A stretch of 64,000 nucleotides of DNA from Shewanella eurypsychrophilus (lineage in GTDB: Bacteria; Pseudomonadota; Gammaproteobacteria; Enterobacterales; Shewanellaceae). A program made the translations under genes and the position numbers. Every line of letters starts with the position of its first letter. The stretch's first letter is position 1. This document shows, in pieces, positions 36,864 through 45,403 of this stretch. The stretch lies in the NCBI RefSeq assembly GCF_007004545.3, contig NZ_CP045503.2:2016501-2080500 (forward strand), in the 5' to 3' direction. The notes under the pieces were generated by a model. It made no database searches. It was given only the letters and a program-made list of their open reading frames with translations, and was not told the origin of the DNA.

Positions 36864-38578
36864 GCGATTTTTTGTTCCCCAGTGCTATCTTCCTTAAGTT
36901 TACGGCGTAAAATTTTACCGACTGGAGACATAGGCAGTTCTTTACGAAATTCAAACTGGCGTGGAATTTTATAATTAGTCAGCTTGTCTTTGCAAAATGC
37001 CCTGATCTCCTCAGCAGTCAGGGTGATATTGTTATGAGTGACGATATAGAGTTTCACCGCTTCACCGGTTTTGCTATCGGGTATGCCAATTGCTGCGCAG
37101 TTGGTGATATCCGGATGCTCAGACACCACAGCTTCAATCTCGTTAGGAAAGACATTAAAGCCAGAGACGATAATCATATCTTTGACTCTATCAACAATGC
37201 TGACATAGCCATCTTCGTCAATAATGGCCACATCTCCCGTGAGTAACCAGTCACCGTCTTGAGTGAAAGATTCTCGGGTGGCTTTGGGACGATTCCAATA
37301 GCCTTTCATGACTTGTGGGCCTTTTACGCACAGCTCGCCGCGCTGACCCACAGGGACTTCATCACCGAGCGCATCGATGCACTTAAGGGCGGTATGCTGA
37401 AGAGCTTGCCCCACAGTGCCGACTCGCTCTAACCCATTAATTGGGTTCATACAGACGGCGGGTGAACACTCTGTAAGACCATAGGCTTCAGATATCCCCA
37501 CCCCTGTGATCGCTTTCCAGCGGTTAGCTGTGTCATCCATCAAGGCCGTGCCACCTGAGAGGGTAAATTTCATCTCACTAAAGTCGAGTTGTTTGAAGTT
37601 GTCACTCTCCATCAGTGATACAAACAATGTGTTAAGCCCCATAAGGCCAGTGATCTTAAAGGGCTTCATCGCCTTGATAAAGGTCTCAGTATCCCTTGGA
37701 TTCGCAATCAGCACGCTGTGCTCACCGAGTCTGAAAAAGGCCATCAAGTGAACAGTAAACGAATAGATATGATAAAGAGGCAGCGGCGCGACCATGATAG
37801 ATTGCTTGCCTTTCATCATAGGCTCGCCATGTTCATCGTGCTGACGCACTACGGAGCCTGCCTGTAACATGTTAGCGATGATATTGGCGTTGGTGAGCTC
37901 TGCACTTTTAGCGACGCCAGTAGTCCCTCCAGTGTATTGCAAGACAATGGTATCTTCAGGTTGGCTCAGATGTGCTGGTTTAAAGCCTTTACCGAAACTC
38001 TGCTTGAGTAGCTTTCGAAATGACTCAGCTTGGGGCAGATGGTATTTAGGCACCATCTTCTTAATATGTTTAACGGTAGAGTTGATGATCAGACGCTTTA
38101 CACCAGGGACCATATCGGCAAGCGAGGTGGTGATGATCAGCTCTAGATTGGTATCACCTTGTATATTTTCAACCGATTTGGCGAAAATATCCATGCACAA
38201 GAGAGCTTTTGCACCAGAGTCATTAAACTGATGGATCATCTCACGTTCGGTGTACAAAGGATTGGTATTGACGATACGTAATCCGGCTCGCATGGCTCCG
38301 AAAACAGCAATAGGGTACTGCAGGGTATTGAGCATCTGAATGGCAATGGCATCACCTGGAACGAGTGCGGTGTGATTTTGCAAATAGTGAGCAAAGGCCG
38401 CGCTATATTGATCTATCTCTTTATAACTCAGGGTGTGACCGAGACTGGTAAATGCTGGTCTGTCAGGGTATTTGATAAAAGCTTCTTCTATCGCTTCTAC
38501 TGCGGAGCTGTATGCTGTTAAATCGATAGAATCAGAGATCCCCGGGGCGCGTTTACCATTCCAAAACGATGCTTCCAT
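36860..38578 (-). CDS. Long-chain fatty-acid-CoA ligase (FadD-like)
   Basis: 572 residues of the ANL superfamily. The P-loop-like motif is 'IVLQYTGGTTGVAKSAELTN' (~215), followed by 'GISEAYGLTECSPAVCMNP' (~355), 'WLLTGDVAIIDEDGYVSIVDRVKDMIIVSGFNVFPNEIE' (~440-480) and the catalytic Lys near the end in 'MSPVGKILRRKL'. It activates fatty acids to acyl-CoA at the inner membrane. It is closely similar to FadD in the motif regions. It converges with the AraC-type gene, overlapping it by four bases, and has its own promoter region containing the shared 21-base motif. Confidence 0.87.
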   Translation of the reverse strand: MEASFWNGKRAPGISDSIDLTAYSSAVEAIEEAFIKYPDRPAFTSLGHTLSYKEIDQYSAAFAHYLQNHTALVPGDAIAIQMLNTLQYPIAVFGAMRAGLRIVNTNPLYTEREMIHQFNDSGAKALLCMDIFAKSVENIQGDTNLELIITTSLADMVPGVKRLIINSTVKHIKKMVPKYHLPQAESFRKLLKQSFGKGFKPAHLSQPEDTIVLQYTGGTTGVAKSAELTNANIIANMLQAGSVVRQHDEHGEPMMKGKQSIMVAPLPLYHIYSFTVHLMAFFRLGEHSVLIANPRDTETFIKAMKPFKITGLMGLNTLFVSLMESDNFKQLDFSEMKFTLSGGTALMDDTANRWKAITGVGISEAYGLTECSPAVCMNPINGLERVGTVGQALQHTALKCIDALGDEVPVGQRGELCVKGPQVMKGYWNRPKATRESFTQDGDWLLTGDVAIIDEDGYVSIVDRVKDMIIVSGFNVFPNEIEAVVSEHPDITNCAAIGIPDSKTGEAVKLYIVTHNNITLTAEEIRAFCKDKLTNYKIPRQFEFRKELPMSPVGKILRRKLKEDSTGEQKIA

Positions 38579-38714
38579 ACTTGCCTCAATGCTTGTTCGC
38601 GTTCCTGCCTATTAGTGATACTAGTCAACAGTCCGCGTATTTTTAGTTTTATTAGCGTTTATAAATTGCTCTATTGACTATTACCTACTTTTTAAAAAAT
38701 GGTAAGTTAAGCCT

Positions 38715-38735
38715 AATGACTAAAGATGACAAATT
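38715..38735 (-). promoter_or_regulatory. Second copy of the candidate fad operator
   Basis: AATGACTAAAGATGACAAATT differs at two positions from the motif at 35687-35707. It lies 137 bases upstream of the fadD-like start, in a 345-base gap that otherwise holds only a 7-bp tandem repeat and the xthA terminator. Confidence 0.55.
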
Positions 38736-38793
38736 AGTATCCTTACAAGACAAGGTTGGCCAGTTGAAGAGTAAAAGCTCTATATTGCTGAAG

Positions 38794-38828
38794 GTGCTAG
38801 GTGCTAGGTGCTAGGTGCTAGGTGCTAG
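38794..38828. repeat. Five tandem copies of the heptamer GTGCTAG
   Basis: Five exact 7-base units in a row, each containing CTAG. They lie between the fadD promoter region and the xthA terminator. The palindrome at 33559 is preceded by one copy of the same heptamer (GTGCTAG, 33556-33562), which suggests a shared local origin. Confidence 0.85.
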
Positions 38829-38845
38829 TAAAGAAAGAGGGAGCA

Positions 38846-38880
38846 TAAAAAGCCCACTGTAGCGGTGAGCTGCAATGGGC
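38846..38880 (-). terminator. Intrinsic terminator of xthA
   Basis: On the minus strand GCCCATTG and CAGTGGGC pair around a 13-base loop and are followed by TTTTTATG, 44 bases past the xthA stop. Confidence 0.75.
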
Positions 38881-38923
38881 CAGTATCAAAATAAGTTAAC
38901 TTGTTCAGTGTTATCTGGATCCG

Positions 38924-39730
38924 TTATTTAAACGAGCTCCAGATAGGTGCATGATCAGATGGCTTTTCAATAGCGCGAAGCTCGTAGTCCACATCTGACT
39001 CTACCAAGCGTTCGTTGAGTGACTTTGTAGCCAAGACCACATCGATGCGTAGGCCGCGATTATCCACAAAACCTTTACTGCGATAATCGAACCAAGAGTA
39101 CCGCTCTGTTCGCTCTGGGTGCAGCTCACGGAAGGTATCCACTAATCCCCAATCCATCAGAGTTTTTAGCCATTCCCGTTCTTCGGGCTGGAAACTACAC
39201 TTACCGGTTTTTAGCCAACGTTTAGCGTTCGGCGCGCCGATGCCGATGTCGAGATCCACCGGTGAGATATTAATATCACCGATCACAGCTAAATCTTCAT
39301 CTGGGCTGTGGTTCTCATTGAGATAGGTCATCAGATCTTTATAGAACTTACGCTTTGCTGGGTACTTAGTCTCATGGGAAATATTATCGCCTTGAGGGAA
39401 GTAACCATTCAGTACCGTTAACGGACGGCCATTTTCCTGCTCAAAAGTCCCCATAATCATGCGGCGTTGGGCATCATCTTCGTCAGTGGGAAAGCCTTTT
39501 TGTACTTTCACTGGCTCAAGTTTAGACATCATAGCAACCCCATAGTGGGCCTTACCACCATGGTAATACACCTTGTAACCCATGGCTTCAACATCGGCAA
39601 CCGGGAACACTTCATCGTGAGCCTTGGTTTCCTGTAGGCCGATCACATCAGGTTGGTGAGTGTCGATCAGTGCTTGCAGTTGATGCAGTCTGGCGCGAAT
39701 ACCATTGATATTAAAAGAAACTATTTTCAT
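38924..39730 (-). CDS. xthA: Exodeoxyribonuclease III
   Basis: 268 residues, matching XthA. It opens 'MKIVSFNINGIRARLHQL', with the metal-binding Glu in 'VIGLQETKAHDEVFP' (~34), then 'AVIGDINISPVDLDIG' (~150) and the closing 'SDHAPIWSSF' with the catalytic Asp-His. It cuts AP sites and trims 3' ends in base-excision repair. It follows the yciI and yciB genes on the same strand with a 19-base gap to yciI, so the three are probably co-transcribed. Confidence 0.93.
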   Translation of the reverse strand: MKIVSFNINGIRARLHQLQALIDTHQPDVIGLQETKAHDEVFPVADVEAMGYKVYYHGGKAHYGVAMMSKLEPVKVQKGFPTDEDDAQRRMIMGTFEQENGRPLTVLNGYFPQGDNISHETKYPAKRKFYKDLMTYLNENHSPDEDLAVIGDINISPVDLDIGIGAPNAKRWLKTGKCSFQPEEREWLKTLMDWGLVDTFRELHPERTERYSWFDYRSKGFVDNRGLRIDVVLATKSLNERLVESDVDYELRAIEKPSDHAPIWSSFK

Positions 39731-39749
39731 CTAATGTTACTCACTCTCA

Positions 39750-40049
39750 TTATGGCAGTACGCGCTTAAATGGCTTAACGATCACTTTTTCATACACGCC
39801 AGCAGCAATGTAAGGGTCTACATCGGCCCAAGCTTGAGCATCTTCTAGCGATGGGAAATCAGCAACGACCAGTGAGCCTGTAAAGCCTGCCTCGCCTGGA
39901 TTTTCATTATCGATAGCTGGGTGAGGACCTGCCACTAGCAGACGGCCATTCTCGGCTAACTGCTGCAGGCGTGCCAAGTGCTCTGGACGGGCTGCAAGGC
40001 GCTTATCTAAACTGTTCTCAACATCTTGAGAGGAGATCATATACCACAT
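39750..40049 (-). CDS. yciI: YciI-like protein
   Basis: 99 residues from the ATG at 40049. That start is nine bases after AAGGA and matches the E. coli YciI N-terminus ('MWYMISSQD' versus 'MLYVIYAQD'); an ATG three codons earlier directly abuts the ribosome site. The sequence has the conserved '[11 protein letters not shown]', the His in 'VAGPHPAID', and '[24 protein letters not shown]'. It has a ferredoxin-like alpha/beta-barrel fold. Its biochemical role is unproven. It sits directly after yciB, as in many gammaproteobacteria. Confidence 0.9.
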   Translation of the reverse strand: MWYMISSQDVENSLDKRLAARPEHLARLQQLAENGRLLVAGPHPAIDNENPGEAGFTGSLVVADFPSLEDAQAWADVDPYIAAGVYEKVIVKPFKRVLP

Positions 40050-40097
40050 CGTTAGCATTCCTTTTTATCAGTATTTATCCACTGATTGAAGATTTAT

Positions 40098-40649
40098 CTA
40101 CTTTTTAGTGAGCTCATTTTTTTGTTCTTCCGGCATGTGTTTAAACAAGTAAATCACAGTGACAACCGTATTGAGCAGGGTCAGGGCGGTTAAGCCGAAT
40201 ACTTTAAAATTGACCCAAGTTTCTTGAGACAAGCTAAAAGCCACATAGATATTAACCAGAGCACAGGCAATAAAGAAGGTCACCCAGTACCAAGTGACAT
40301 GGGCCCAGATCCGGTCTTCAACCACGAGCTCTTTACCTAACATGCTCTTGAGAATTGGCTTGTTGATAAATTGACTCACAGCCAGTGCGATGGCGAATAA
40401 GGCATAAACAACGGTCACCTTCCATTTGATGAAAGCATCATCATGAAACACTAAGGTTAATGTGCCAAAAAATGTCACCATAACAAAAGTCACAAGGTGC
40501 ATTTTCTCAATCTTTTTATAGAGCGCATAGGTGACGATTAACTGCAAGGCTGTTGCGGCAATAAGCGCACCACTGGCGACATAAATATCGAAGAGTTTAT
40601 AGACGGCAAAAAAGATAACTAAAGGCAGAAAATCGAGCAGTTGTTTCAT
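40098..40649 (-). CDS. yciB: Inner-membrane-spanning protein YciB (septation protein A)
   Basis: 183 residues from the ATG at 40649, beginning '[25 protein letters not shown]' exactly as YciB/IspA proteins do. A farther upstream start would add a 30-residue tail not seen in the family. It has five membrane segments and the family stretch '[21 protein letters not shown]' (normally ..D.FIKWKP). It helps maintain envelope structure and interacts with cell-division and elongation proteins in E. coli. It is followed by yciI. Confidence 0.9.
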   Translation of the reverse strand: MKQLLDFLPLVIFFAVYKLFDIYVASGALIAATALQLIVTYALYKKIEKMHLVTFVMVTFFGTLTLVFHDDAFIKWKVTVVYALFAIALAVSQFINKPILKSMLGKELVVEDRIWAHVTWYWVTFFIACALVNIYVAFSLSQETWVNFKVFGLTALTLLNTVVTVIYLFKHMPEEQKNELTKK

Positions 40650-40812
40650 AGGAATATGTTCTAAATTGGAGTTCAAAAAAGTGTGCCCGAGTGTAACACG
40701 GGCGTCGGCTTTAACAAATGGCAATAGCAGTAGCGCCACTGCAGTTGTTAAGCATAATTACTGACTATGAAATAAGTCTGAATTAACGATGACTTTCTGC
40801 TGGGGGGAGTGA

Positions 40813-42285
40813 TTAATTACTTCTTGCCGTAAGCGGGTCTCGCCAAGATGTTGGTAGTGGCTTTACCCACGAGTCGAGCTGACACCTGCTGTTTATTGTT
40901 TGTTTAAACGTTTTGGCCTCAGCTAACGTCAAGTTCGGCGAGGTGATAAAAATGCTGTTTGTATGGTGACGTATGACCAATTTATAGTCACCGCAAGAGA
41001 ATCGTTCTAAATTTTTAGGCTGATTTTGACCTGCATACACCTGCACGACATACCACTTCTGTAGAGGTTTATCTGCTTGAGGGGGGATATTCACCACTTG
41101 GATCAGATCTAAGGTATCAGCTATTTTTACGGGGAAATTGGCTTGCTTAGTGTCTAATGACTCTGAGGGAGTCGTTAGCAGTAAGTTATTTACCAATAAC
41201 TTAGCTTCAACTGCTTGGCTTGGCTCTGGAAGCGCAATTGAACTATCTGAATGGTCACTTTGAACCAGTCTATTATTGCTGGGCTCTCTTATTCGCTCAC
41301 TATTTATCTTTTCTATGGGAGCGTGAATTGGCGGTTTTCTGGTACTTTTTGTTTCTCCATTTTCTACACTTCTCAGATTTTTCTGAGGAGTGATCATCAT
41401 AAAGAGGGCAAAAGCGAATAAAGAAACGAGCGAAATTGAAGCCACAACAAGGTAGAGATTGCTGTATTTAACTTGTCTGGTTTCAATCCCTAGTGCGTCT
41501 TTTATAGCAAGATGAGCAATCTTAGCATCAATCTGTCTACTAGACTGGCCATAGCCTATCATCAGTGCACGCCCACATATTTGATTCACTTTCCCTGGGT
41601 TTCCACCGCTGTATTGATAGATAAGCTTTATTGCGGTTTTGTTGAAAAGTGGTTCATGGTGGCCAGAAGCCCTGAGTCTGTTTTCTATAAGCTCACGCGT
41701 GTCAGTTAAATTAAGAGGCGCAAGTTTAAATCTCATTGTGATGCGTTGAGCAATCTGTCTAAGGGCATTTTGATTGAGGTGTTGTTGCAACTCAGGACGT
41801 CCGATCAAGATAATTTGCAGTAATTTGGTGGTGTCTGTTTCTAAGTTGGTGAGTAATCTTAGCTGTTCGAGTACTTTTTCACTCAAATGCTGTGCGTCGT
41901 CTATGACCACTAAGGTATGACGTTCTTTTTGGTGATTAACTAATAGGTACTCACTTAATCGATCGATTAAATGTTTTAAACTTTTTTCAGCATAAGATAC
42001 GGATAACTCATCACATAGGTTAGCCAGTAGTTCTGTCTCACTGACTGCAGGGTTTCGAATAACGGCAACATCGGTATTTTCAGGTAGCTGCTTTAAAAAG
42101 GTAGTTAACACAGAAGTTTTACCACTGCCTTCTGCACCTGTGAGTAATAAAAAGCCACCAGTTTGTTCAATACCATAGCTCAGGTGTGCAAGCGCCTCCC
42201 TATGACTCTCACCTAAGTAAAGCCACTTGTGGGCAATCTCTGCTGTAAAAGGGTGTTCATCTAACTGATAAAACGCATTAAACAT
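40813..42285 (-). CDS. ExeA/GspA-like AAA ATPase with a C-terminal periplasmic domain
   Basis: About 490 residues from the ATG at 42285. The AAA module (~1-265) opens 'MFNAFYQLDEHPFTAEIAHKWLYLGESHREAL' and carries Walker A 'LTGAEGSGKTS' and Walker B 'TLVVIDDAQHLS'. A membrane helix (~280-300) and a Ser/Pro-rich linker follow. The C-terminal ~75 residues starting 'KWYVVQVYAGQN' look SPOR-like. ExeA/GspA proteins bind peptidoglycan and help assemble secretion or pilus complexes. No exeB/gspB or msh genes are adjacent. The SPOR-like end points to septal or cell-wall binding (inference). Confidence 0.75.
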   Translation of the reverse strand: MFNAFYQLDEHPFTAEIAHKWLYLGESHREALAHLSYGIEQTGGFLLLTGAEGSGKTSVLTTFLKQLPENTDVAVIRNPAVSETELLANLCDELSVSYAEKSLKHLIDRLSEYLLVNHQKERHTLVVIDDAQHLSEKVLEQLRLLTNLETDTTKLLQIILIGRPELQQHLNQNALRQIAQRITMRFKLAPLNLTDTRELIENRLRASGHHEPLFNKTAIKLIYQYSGGNPGKVNQICGRALMIGYGQSSRQIDAKIAHLAIKDALGIETRQVKYSNLYLVVASISLVSLFAFALFMMITPQKNLRSVENGETKSTRKPPIHAPIEKINSERIREPSNNRLVQSDHSDSSIALPEPSQAVEAKLLVNNLLLTTPSESLDTKQANFPVKIADTLDLIQVVNIPPQADKPLQKWYVVQVYAGQNQPKNLERFSCGDYKLVIRHHTNSIFITSPNLTLAEAKTFKQTINSRCQLDSWVKPLPTSWRDPLTARSN

Positions 42286-42630
42286 AAGTACAATCAACCC
42301 CTTTAAGTGAGATTAAAGCATAAGAGTCGATATCAGATTAAGCAAGTAGGACATAAGGTATAGAGTATTCATTAACTCATTTGTAAGCGGTTAAAGTTAC
42401 TTGTTGTGTTTAAGTTCGACTTATCAGTGCCTATGATGTGGGGTAACTGAGTATTTTAGTGTGTTAAGGTGTTTTTCTTGTTCTTGTGGCTATTTTTTAC
42501 GGTTAACTATGTTTTATTTGCTGAATGCATTACAGTTTACTTAAAACCTTTAAGCTGGGTGGTTTGTTGTTTCGTATTGATATTTACTGCTTTTTATAAT
42601 GGGTATCATATATTTTATATAAGTGGATAT

Positions 42631-42664
42631 AACGCTATTACTTGCAGGTTAATAGCGTTATTTT
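42631..42664 (-). terminator. Hairpin downstream of focA
   Basis: AACGCTATTA and TAATAGCGTT are perfect 10-base arms around a 9-base loop, 20 bases past the focA stop. The minus-strand side lacks a long T-run. The rest of the 398-base gap to the ExeA-like gene is AT-rich with no convincing gene. Confidence 0.5.
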
Positions 42665-42683
42665 GTATGAAGTAGTCTATTAT

Positions 42684-43610
42684 TTATTTTGCACTATATT
42701 TTACTTTTACTCCTTTCTGGTTTTTTGCCTTCGATGTTGTCTTGTGTTCTGTATTTGCATTTAATATTGGTCTTCTATGTATAAGCCAATAAGCAAGGCC
42801 TACAAATGCTCCTCCACCAATAATATTACCTATGGTGACTGGAATTAGGTTATTAAAAATAAAGTTATATATATTTAGATCTGCAAATTCATTTGCTGTA
42901 TGACCCGTCATCTCCCAGAATTCAGCAGTGGCAAAGTTTTGAATCACAATGCCAGTTGGGATCATAAACATATTAGCGATGCTGTGTTCAAAGCCGCAAG
43001 CAACAAACATCGAGACAGGTAAGAGCATTACCATCACTTTGTCCGTGTTACTGCGACAGGAGAAGGTCATCCATACTGCGAGACAGACGAGAAGGTTACA
43101 CAAAAGACCTAATATAACAGCTTGCAGGAAGGTGTGATGGATCTTGTGCTGGGCAACTTTCATCGCATTGATGCCCCACTCACCGCTGTTACCCATATAG
43201 AGTCCAGCCAAGTAGATGATACCGACAAAGAACATTGCGCCCGCGAAGTTGCCAATATAGACCGTGGTCCAGTTTCTTGCCATCTGTATATTGGTAATAC
43301 GATTACTGGCTCTGGCTACAACTGTCAGTACTGTTGAGGTAAATAACTCTCCGCCACATACGACGACCAGTATTAACCCTAAGCTAAATGCGATACCACC
43401 GAGAAACTTTGTCATTCCCCAGGGTGCATCTCCAGCCCCCGTGGTTACTGTGATGTAGAAGACAAATGCGATAGAGATAAACACCCCGGCAGACATGGCC
43501 AAGAAGAAGGCCTGTATCGGGCTTTTAGTCGCTTTACCGACACCCACATCTTCGGCTTTTTTGGTCATGTCGCCCGGCAGTAACGCATCGAACGGATTGT
43601 TGTTATCCAT
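42684..43610 (-). CDS. focA: Formate channel FocA (FNT family)
   Basis: 308 residues and six membrane segments. The FNT hallmarks are visible: 'SAGVFISIAFVFY' (helix 1), 'GGELFTSTVLTVVARAS' with the loop Thr, 'IGNFAGAMFFVG', and the central His in 'VACGFEHSIANMFMIPTGI' that controls formate passage. It moves formate across the inner membrane. It stands alone rather than with pflB and has a sigma-54-type promoter with the same dyad as the hyf operon, so it belongs to the formate hydrogenlyase regulon. The C-terminal tail is longer and more basic than in E. coli FocA. Confidence 0.9.
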   Translation of the reverse strand: MDNNNPFDALLPGDMTKKAEDVGVGKATKSPIQAFFLAMSAGVFISIAFVFYITVTTGAGDAPWGMTKFLGGIAFSLGLILVVVCGGELFTSTVLTVVARASNRITNIQMARNWTTVYIGNFAGAMFFVGIIYLAGLYMGNSGEWGINAMKVAQHKIHHTFLQAVILGLLCNLLVCLAVWMTFSCRSNTDKVMVMLLPVSMFVACGFEHSIANMFMIPTGIVIQNFATAEFWEMTGHTANEFADLNIYNFIFNNLIPVTIGNIIGGGAFVGLAYWLIHRRPILNANTEHKTTSKAKNQKGVKVKYSAK

Positions 43611-43704
43611 ATTGCACCCTCCTTTAGGTTGCTTTTATGGTTTGATTATTTACCTATTTGAACTTCAGGTTTCGTGGTCTTTGTTTCCCAATGACTCACC
43701 AATC

Positions 43705-43720
43705 AGCATCAAAGTTGCCA
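43705..43720 (-). promoter_or_regulatory. Sigma-54 (-24/-12) promoter of focA
   Basis: On the minus strand TGGCAACTTTGATGCT has the invariant GG-N10-GC of RpoN promoters and a TGGCA match at -24. It lies ~95 bases upstream of the focA start and ~150 bases downstream of the dyad at 43868. Confidence 0.75.
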
Positions 43721-43867
43721 ACTATACTAAGCAAGTACTCGGGTTTTATCTTTCATACAGACTCTAGATAGCAATACCGATGCCAGTCTCGTTGTGTTTG
43801 TGTTAACTGTTGTTAAATAAGGGTATTTAAGTTTTGTTTTTGATGGGGTAAATTTAATCGCTAACGA

Positions 43868-43887
43868 TGTCGACACTTATGTCGACT
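43868..43887 (-). promoter_or_regulatory. Upstream activator dyad of focA
   Basis: On the minus strand it reads AGTCGACA-TAAG-TGTCGACA. It matches 19 of 20 bases of the element upstream of hyfA (49084-49103), including the four-base spacer. Position relative to the -24/-12 element fits an enhancer-binding protein of the FhlA/HyfR type. Confidence 0.7.
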
Positions 43888-44021
43888 TCATTTCGTCGCT
43901 GATGACATCCAACTATTCTTACTAACCATTGAGGTATTTTGTCGGCATAAGCTTGCTGAAATCTTGCAGGGGGCTTATACCTATTGGTATTAGTCAATGG
44001 GGGGGGAGATGGTTCAAATAT

Positions 44022-44046
44022 AAAAAAGCGACTAATGAATAGTCGC
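44022..44046 (-). terminator. Intrinsic terminator of the PhnD-type gene
   Basis: On the minus strand GCGACTA and TAGTCGC pair around a five-base loop and are followed by TTTTTTATA, about 70 bases past the gene's stop. Confidence 0.8.
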
Positions 44047-44116
44047 CAGTCGAAGGGTAAGACACACGTTAAAGTGGCCTGCTTACTGGTGTTAGACCGA
44101 TTGGTATTATAACCGG

Positions 44117-44968
44117 TTAATCAATTAACCCTATCTGCTTGGCAACATCCTCAACCGGTTGATAGTCACTATTCTCGGCTTCAATAAAACTAGATCGTGG
44201 AAAGCTTGCCAGCAGTTCAGGATCATCCATATTGAGCAGAGCCTGTTTCACTTTTTTGATAAAACCTTCTCCAAATTGATCTTCGACACCAGCACGAATA
44301 GTCCACTGGTAGTCGGGATATGAGGGGCTTTCCCATATCACTCTGACCTTAGTTTGATCTATTTTTCCTGCAGCCAATGTGCTATCCCAAACCTTATAGT
44401 TTACTGCGCCGACTTGGTATGCACCTGCTTGAACCTGAGCTATGGTTCTACTGTGGTCACCTGAAAAACCAACCCGTTTAAACGCCTCTTGAGGTTTTTT
44501 ATTTAGATGCTGCTCAATAAAGTATTGTGGCATTAATCGCCCAGAGGTTGAGCCTTTTGAGCCAAAAGTGAATGTGAGATCATCGATATCAGGAAACTGC
44601 TCAGCACTTTGTAAGCCTGTACTCGTGTGAGCAATGATATAGCTCTTAAAAAATTGATCCTCATACCCTTGAGCGATTGCTTGTGATCCAGGGATTAAGC
44701 GTCTTGCTTGGACACCTGATAAACCGCCAAACCAGGCTAATTGAACCTGGTTATTCCTAAAAGCTGTTATTGCGGCGGAGTATGACTTTACTGGCACATA
44801 GTTAACATCGACACCTAACTCCTGTTCAAGATATAGAGCAACCTTTTCAAATCGAGTTCTAAGCTGACTTTCATCTTCGTCTGGAATCGCGGTAAATGTA
44901 AAACTTGTCGCCATCAATGATTGTGAGAATAGTAATAATCCAATAGCAGGAACAAATGATTTCTTCAT
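44117..44968 (-). CDS. PhnD-type periplasmic binding protein (putative selenate/selenium group)
   Basis: 283 residues with a signal peptide ending 'QSLMATSF'. The family is the phosphonate/oxyanion binding type: 'AIPDEDESQLRTRFEKVALYLEQELGVDVNYVPVKSYSAAITAFRNNQVQLAWFGGLSGVQARR', 'GSKGSTSGRLMPQYFI' and 'VGAVNYKVWDS'. By recall a subgroup is annotated as putative selenate ABC transporter binding protein, often next to Sec genes. Here it neighbours tRNA-Sec, selA and selB, which supports a selenium role. No ATPase or permease gene is adjacent, so it would need partners encoded elsewhere. It has its own terminator. Confidence 0.75.
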   Translation of the reverse strand: MKKSFVPAIGLLLFSQSLMATSFTFTAIPDEDESQLRTRFEKVALYLEQELGVDVNYVPVKSYSAAITAFRNNQVQLAWFGGLSGVQARRLIPGSQAIAQGYEDQFFKSYIIAHTSTGLQSAEQFPDIDDLTFTFGSKGSTSGRLMPQYFIEQHLNKKPQEAFKRVGFSGDHSRTIAQVQAGAYQVGAVNYKVWDSTLAAGKIDQTKVRVIWESPSYPDYQWTIRAGVEDQFGEGFIKKVKQALLNMDDPELLASFPRSSFIEAENSDYQPVEDVAKQIGLID

Positions 44969-45149
44969 AGCATATCCAATGACTCATTATTATGTGGTAA
45001 ATAATTTAGTGTTGTTTTATGTAAAATGAAATGACATTGCTCACATTACTTGCGATTGTAATATATCTATTAACAACGTCGATGATTTATTGTGTGGCTA
45101 TCATTTTAATGTGTTTTTAGAATGGTTGTTATATATTGAGATCTAGTTC

Positions 45150-45178
45150 AAACTTTTATTTCGTTAATTGGATATACT
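45150..45178 (+). promoter_or_regulatory. Possible promoter of tRNA-Sec
   Basis: TATACT at 45173-45178 is a good -10 hexamer placed 14 bases before the tRNA start. No strong -35 is present; a weak AAACTT-like sequence lies 17 bases upstream. The rest of the 223-base gap shows nothing else. Confidence 0.35.
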
Positions 45179-45191
45179 TATTTCGTATTCA

Positions 45192-45283
45192 GGAAGTAGA
45201 TGAGGTCTGGTGGCCTTCTCGGTCTTCAAAACCGATGTGAGTCTAATAGACTTTGGCAGGTTCGATTCCTGCCTCTTCCGCCA
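45192..45283 (+). tRNA. selC: tRNA-Sec (anticodon TCA)
   Basis: 92 bases including an encoded CCA. Anticodon stem TCGGT/ACCGA encloses loop CTTCAAA, with anticodon TCA at 45226-45228, which reads UGA. The long variable arm has stem AGTCT/AGACT. The T arm is GCAGG-TTCGATT-CCTGC, and G73 precedes CCA as in other tRNA-Sec. The 5' strand of the acceptor is GGAAGTAG but the 3' strand is CTCTTCC, so pairing works best if T6 is bulged out (7 pairs plus a bulge instead of 8). It delivers selenocysteine to the fdhF UGA. It lies 120 bases upstream of selA. Confidence 0.93.
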
Positions 45284-45403
45284 AATTCTAGTTAAATAGT
45301 GATTGTGGCAGTTTGAGCATGAATTTGCAGTTATTTTGCTGTTTATACATGTTTACTGTTTTTTGACTGTGCATGAACTTCGAAATCGTTTTAAGGAGTG
45401 CAT

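Noticed and set aside
42469..42675. Hydrophobic 68-codon frame downstream of focA
   Set aside because: The DNA is AT-rich non-coding sequence holding the focA hairpin. Phe/Leu/Tyr richness follows from T-rich DNA, and no ribosome site is present.
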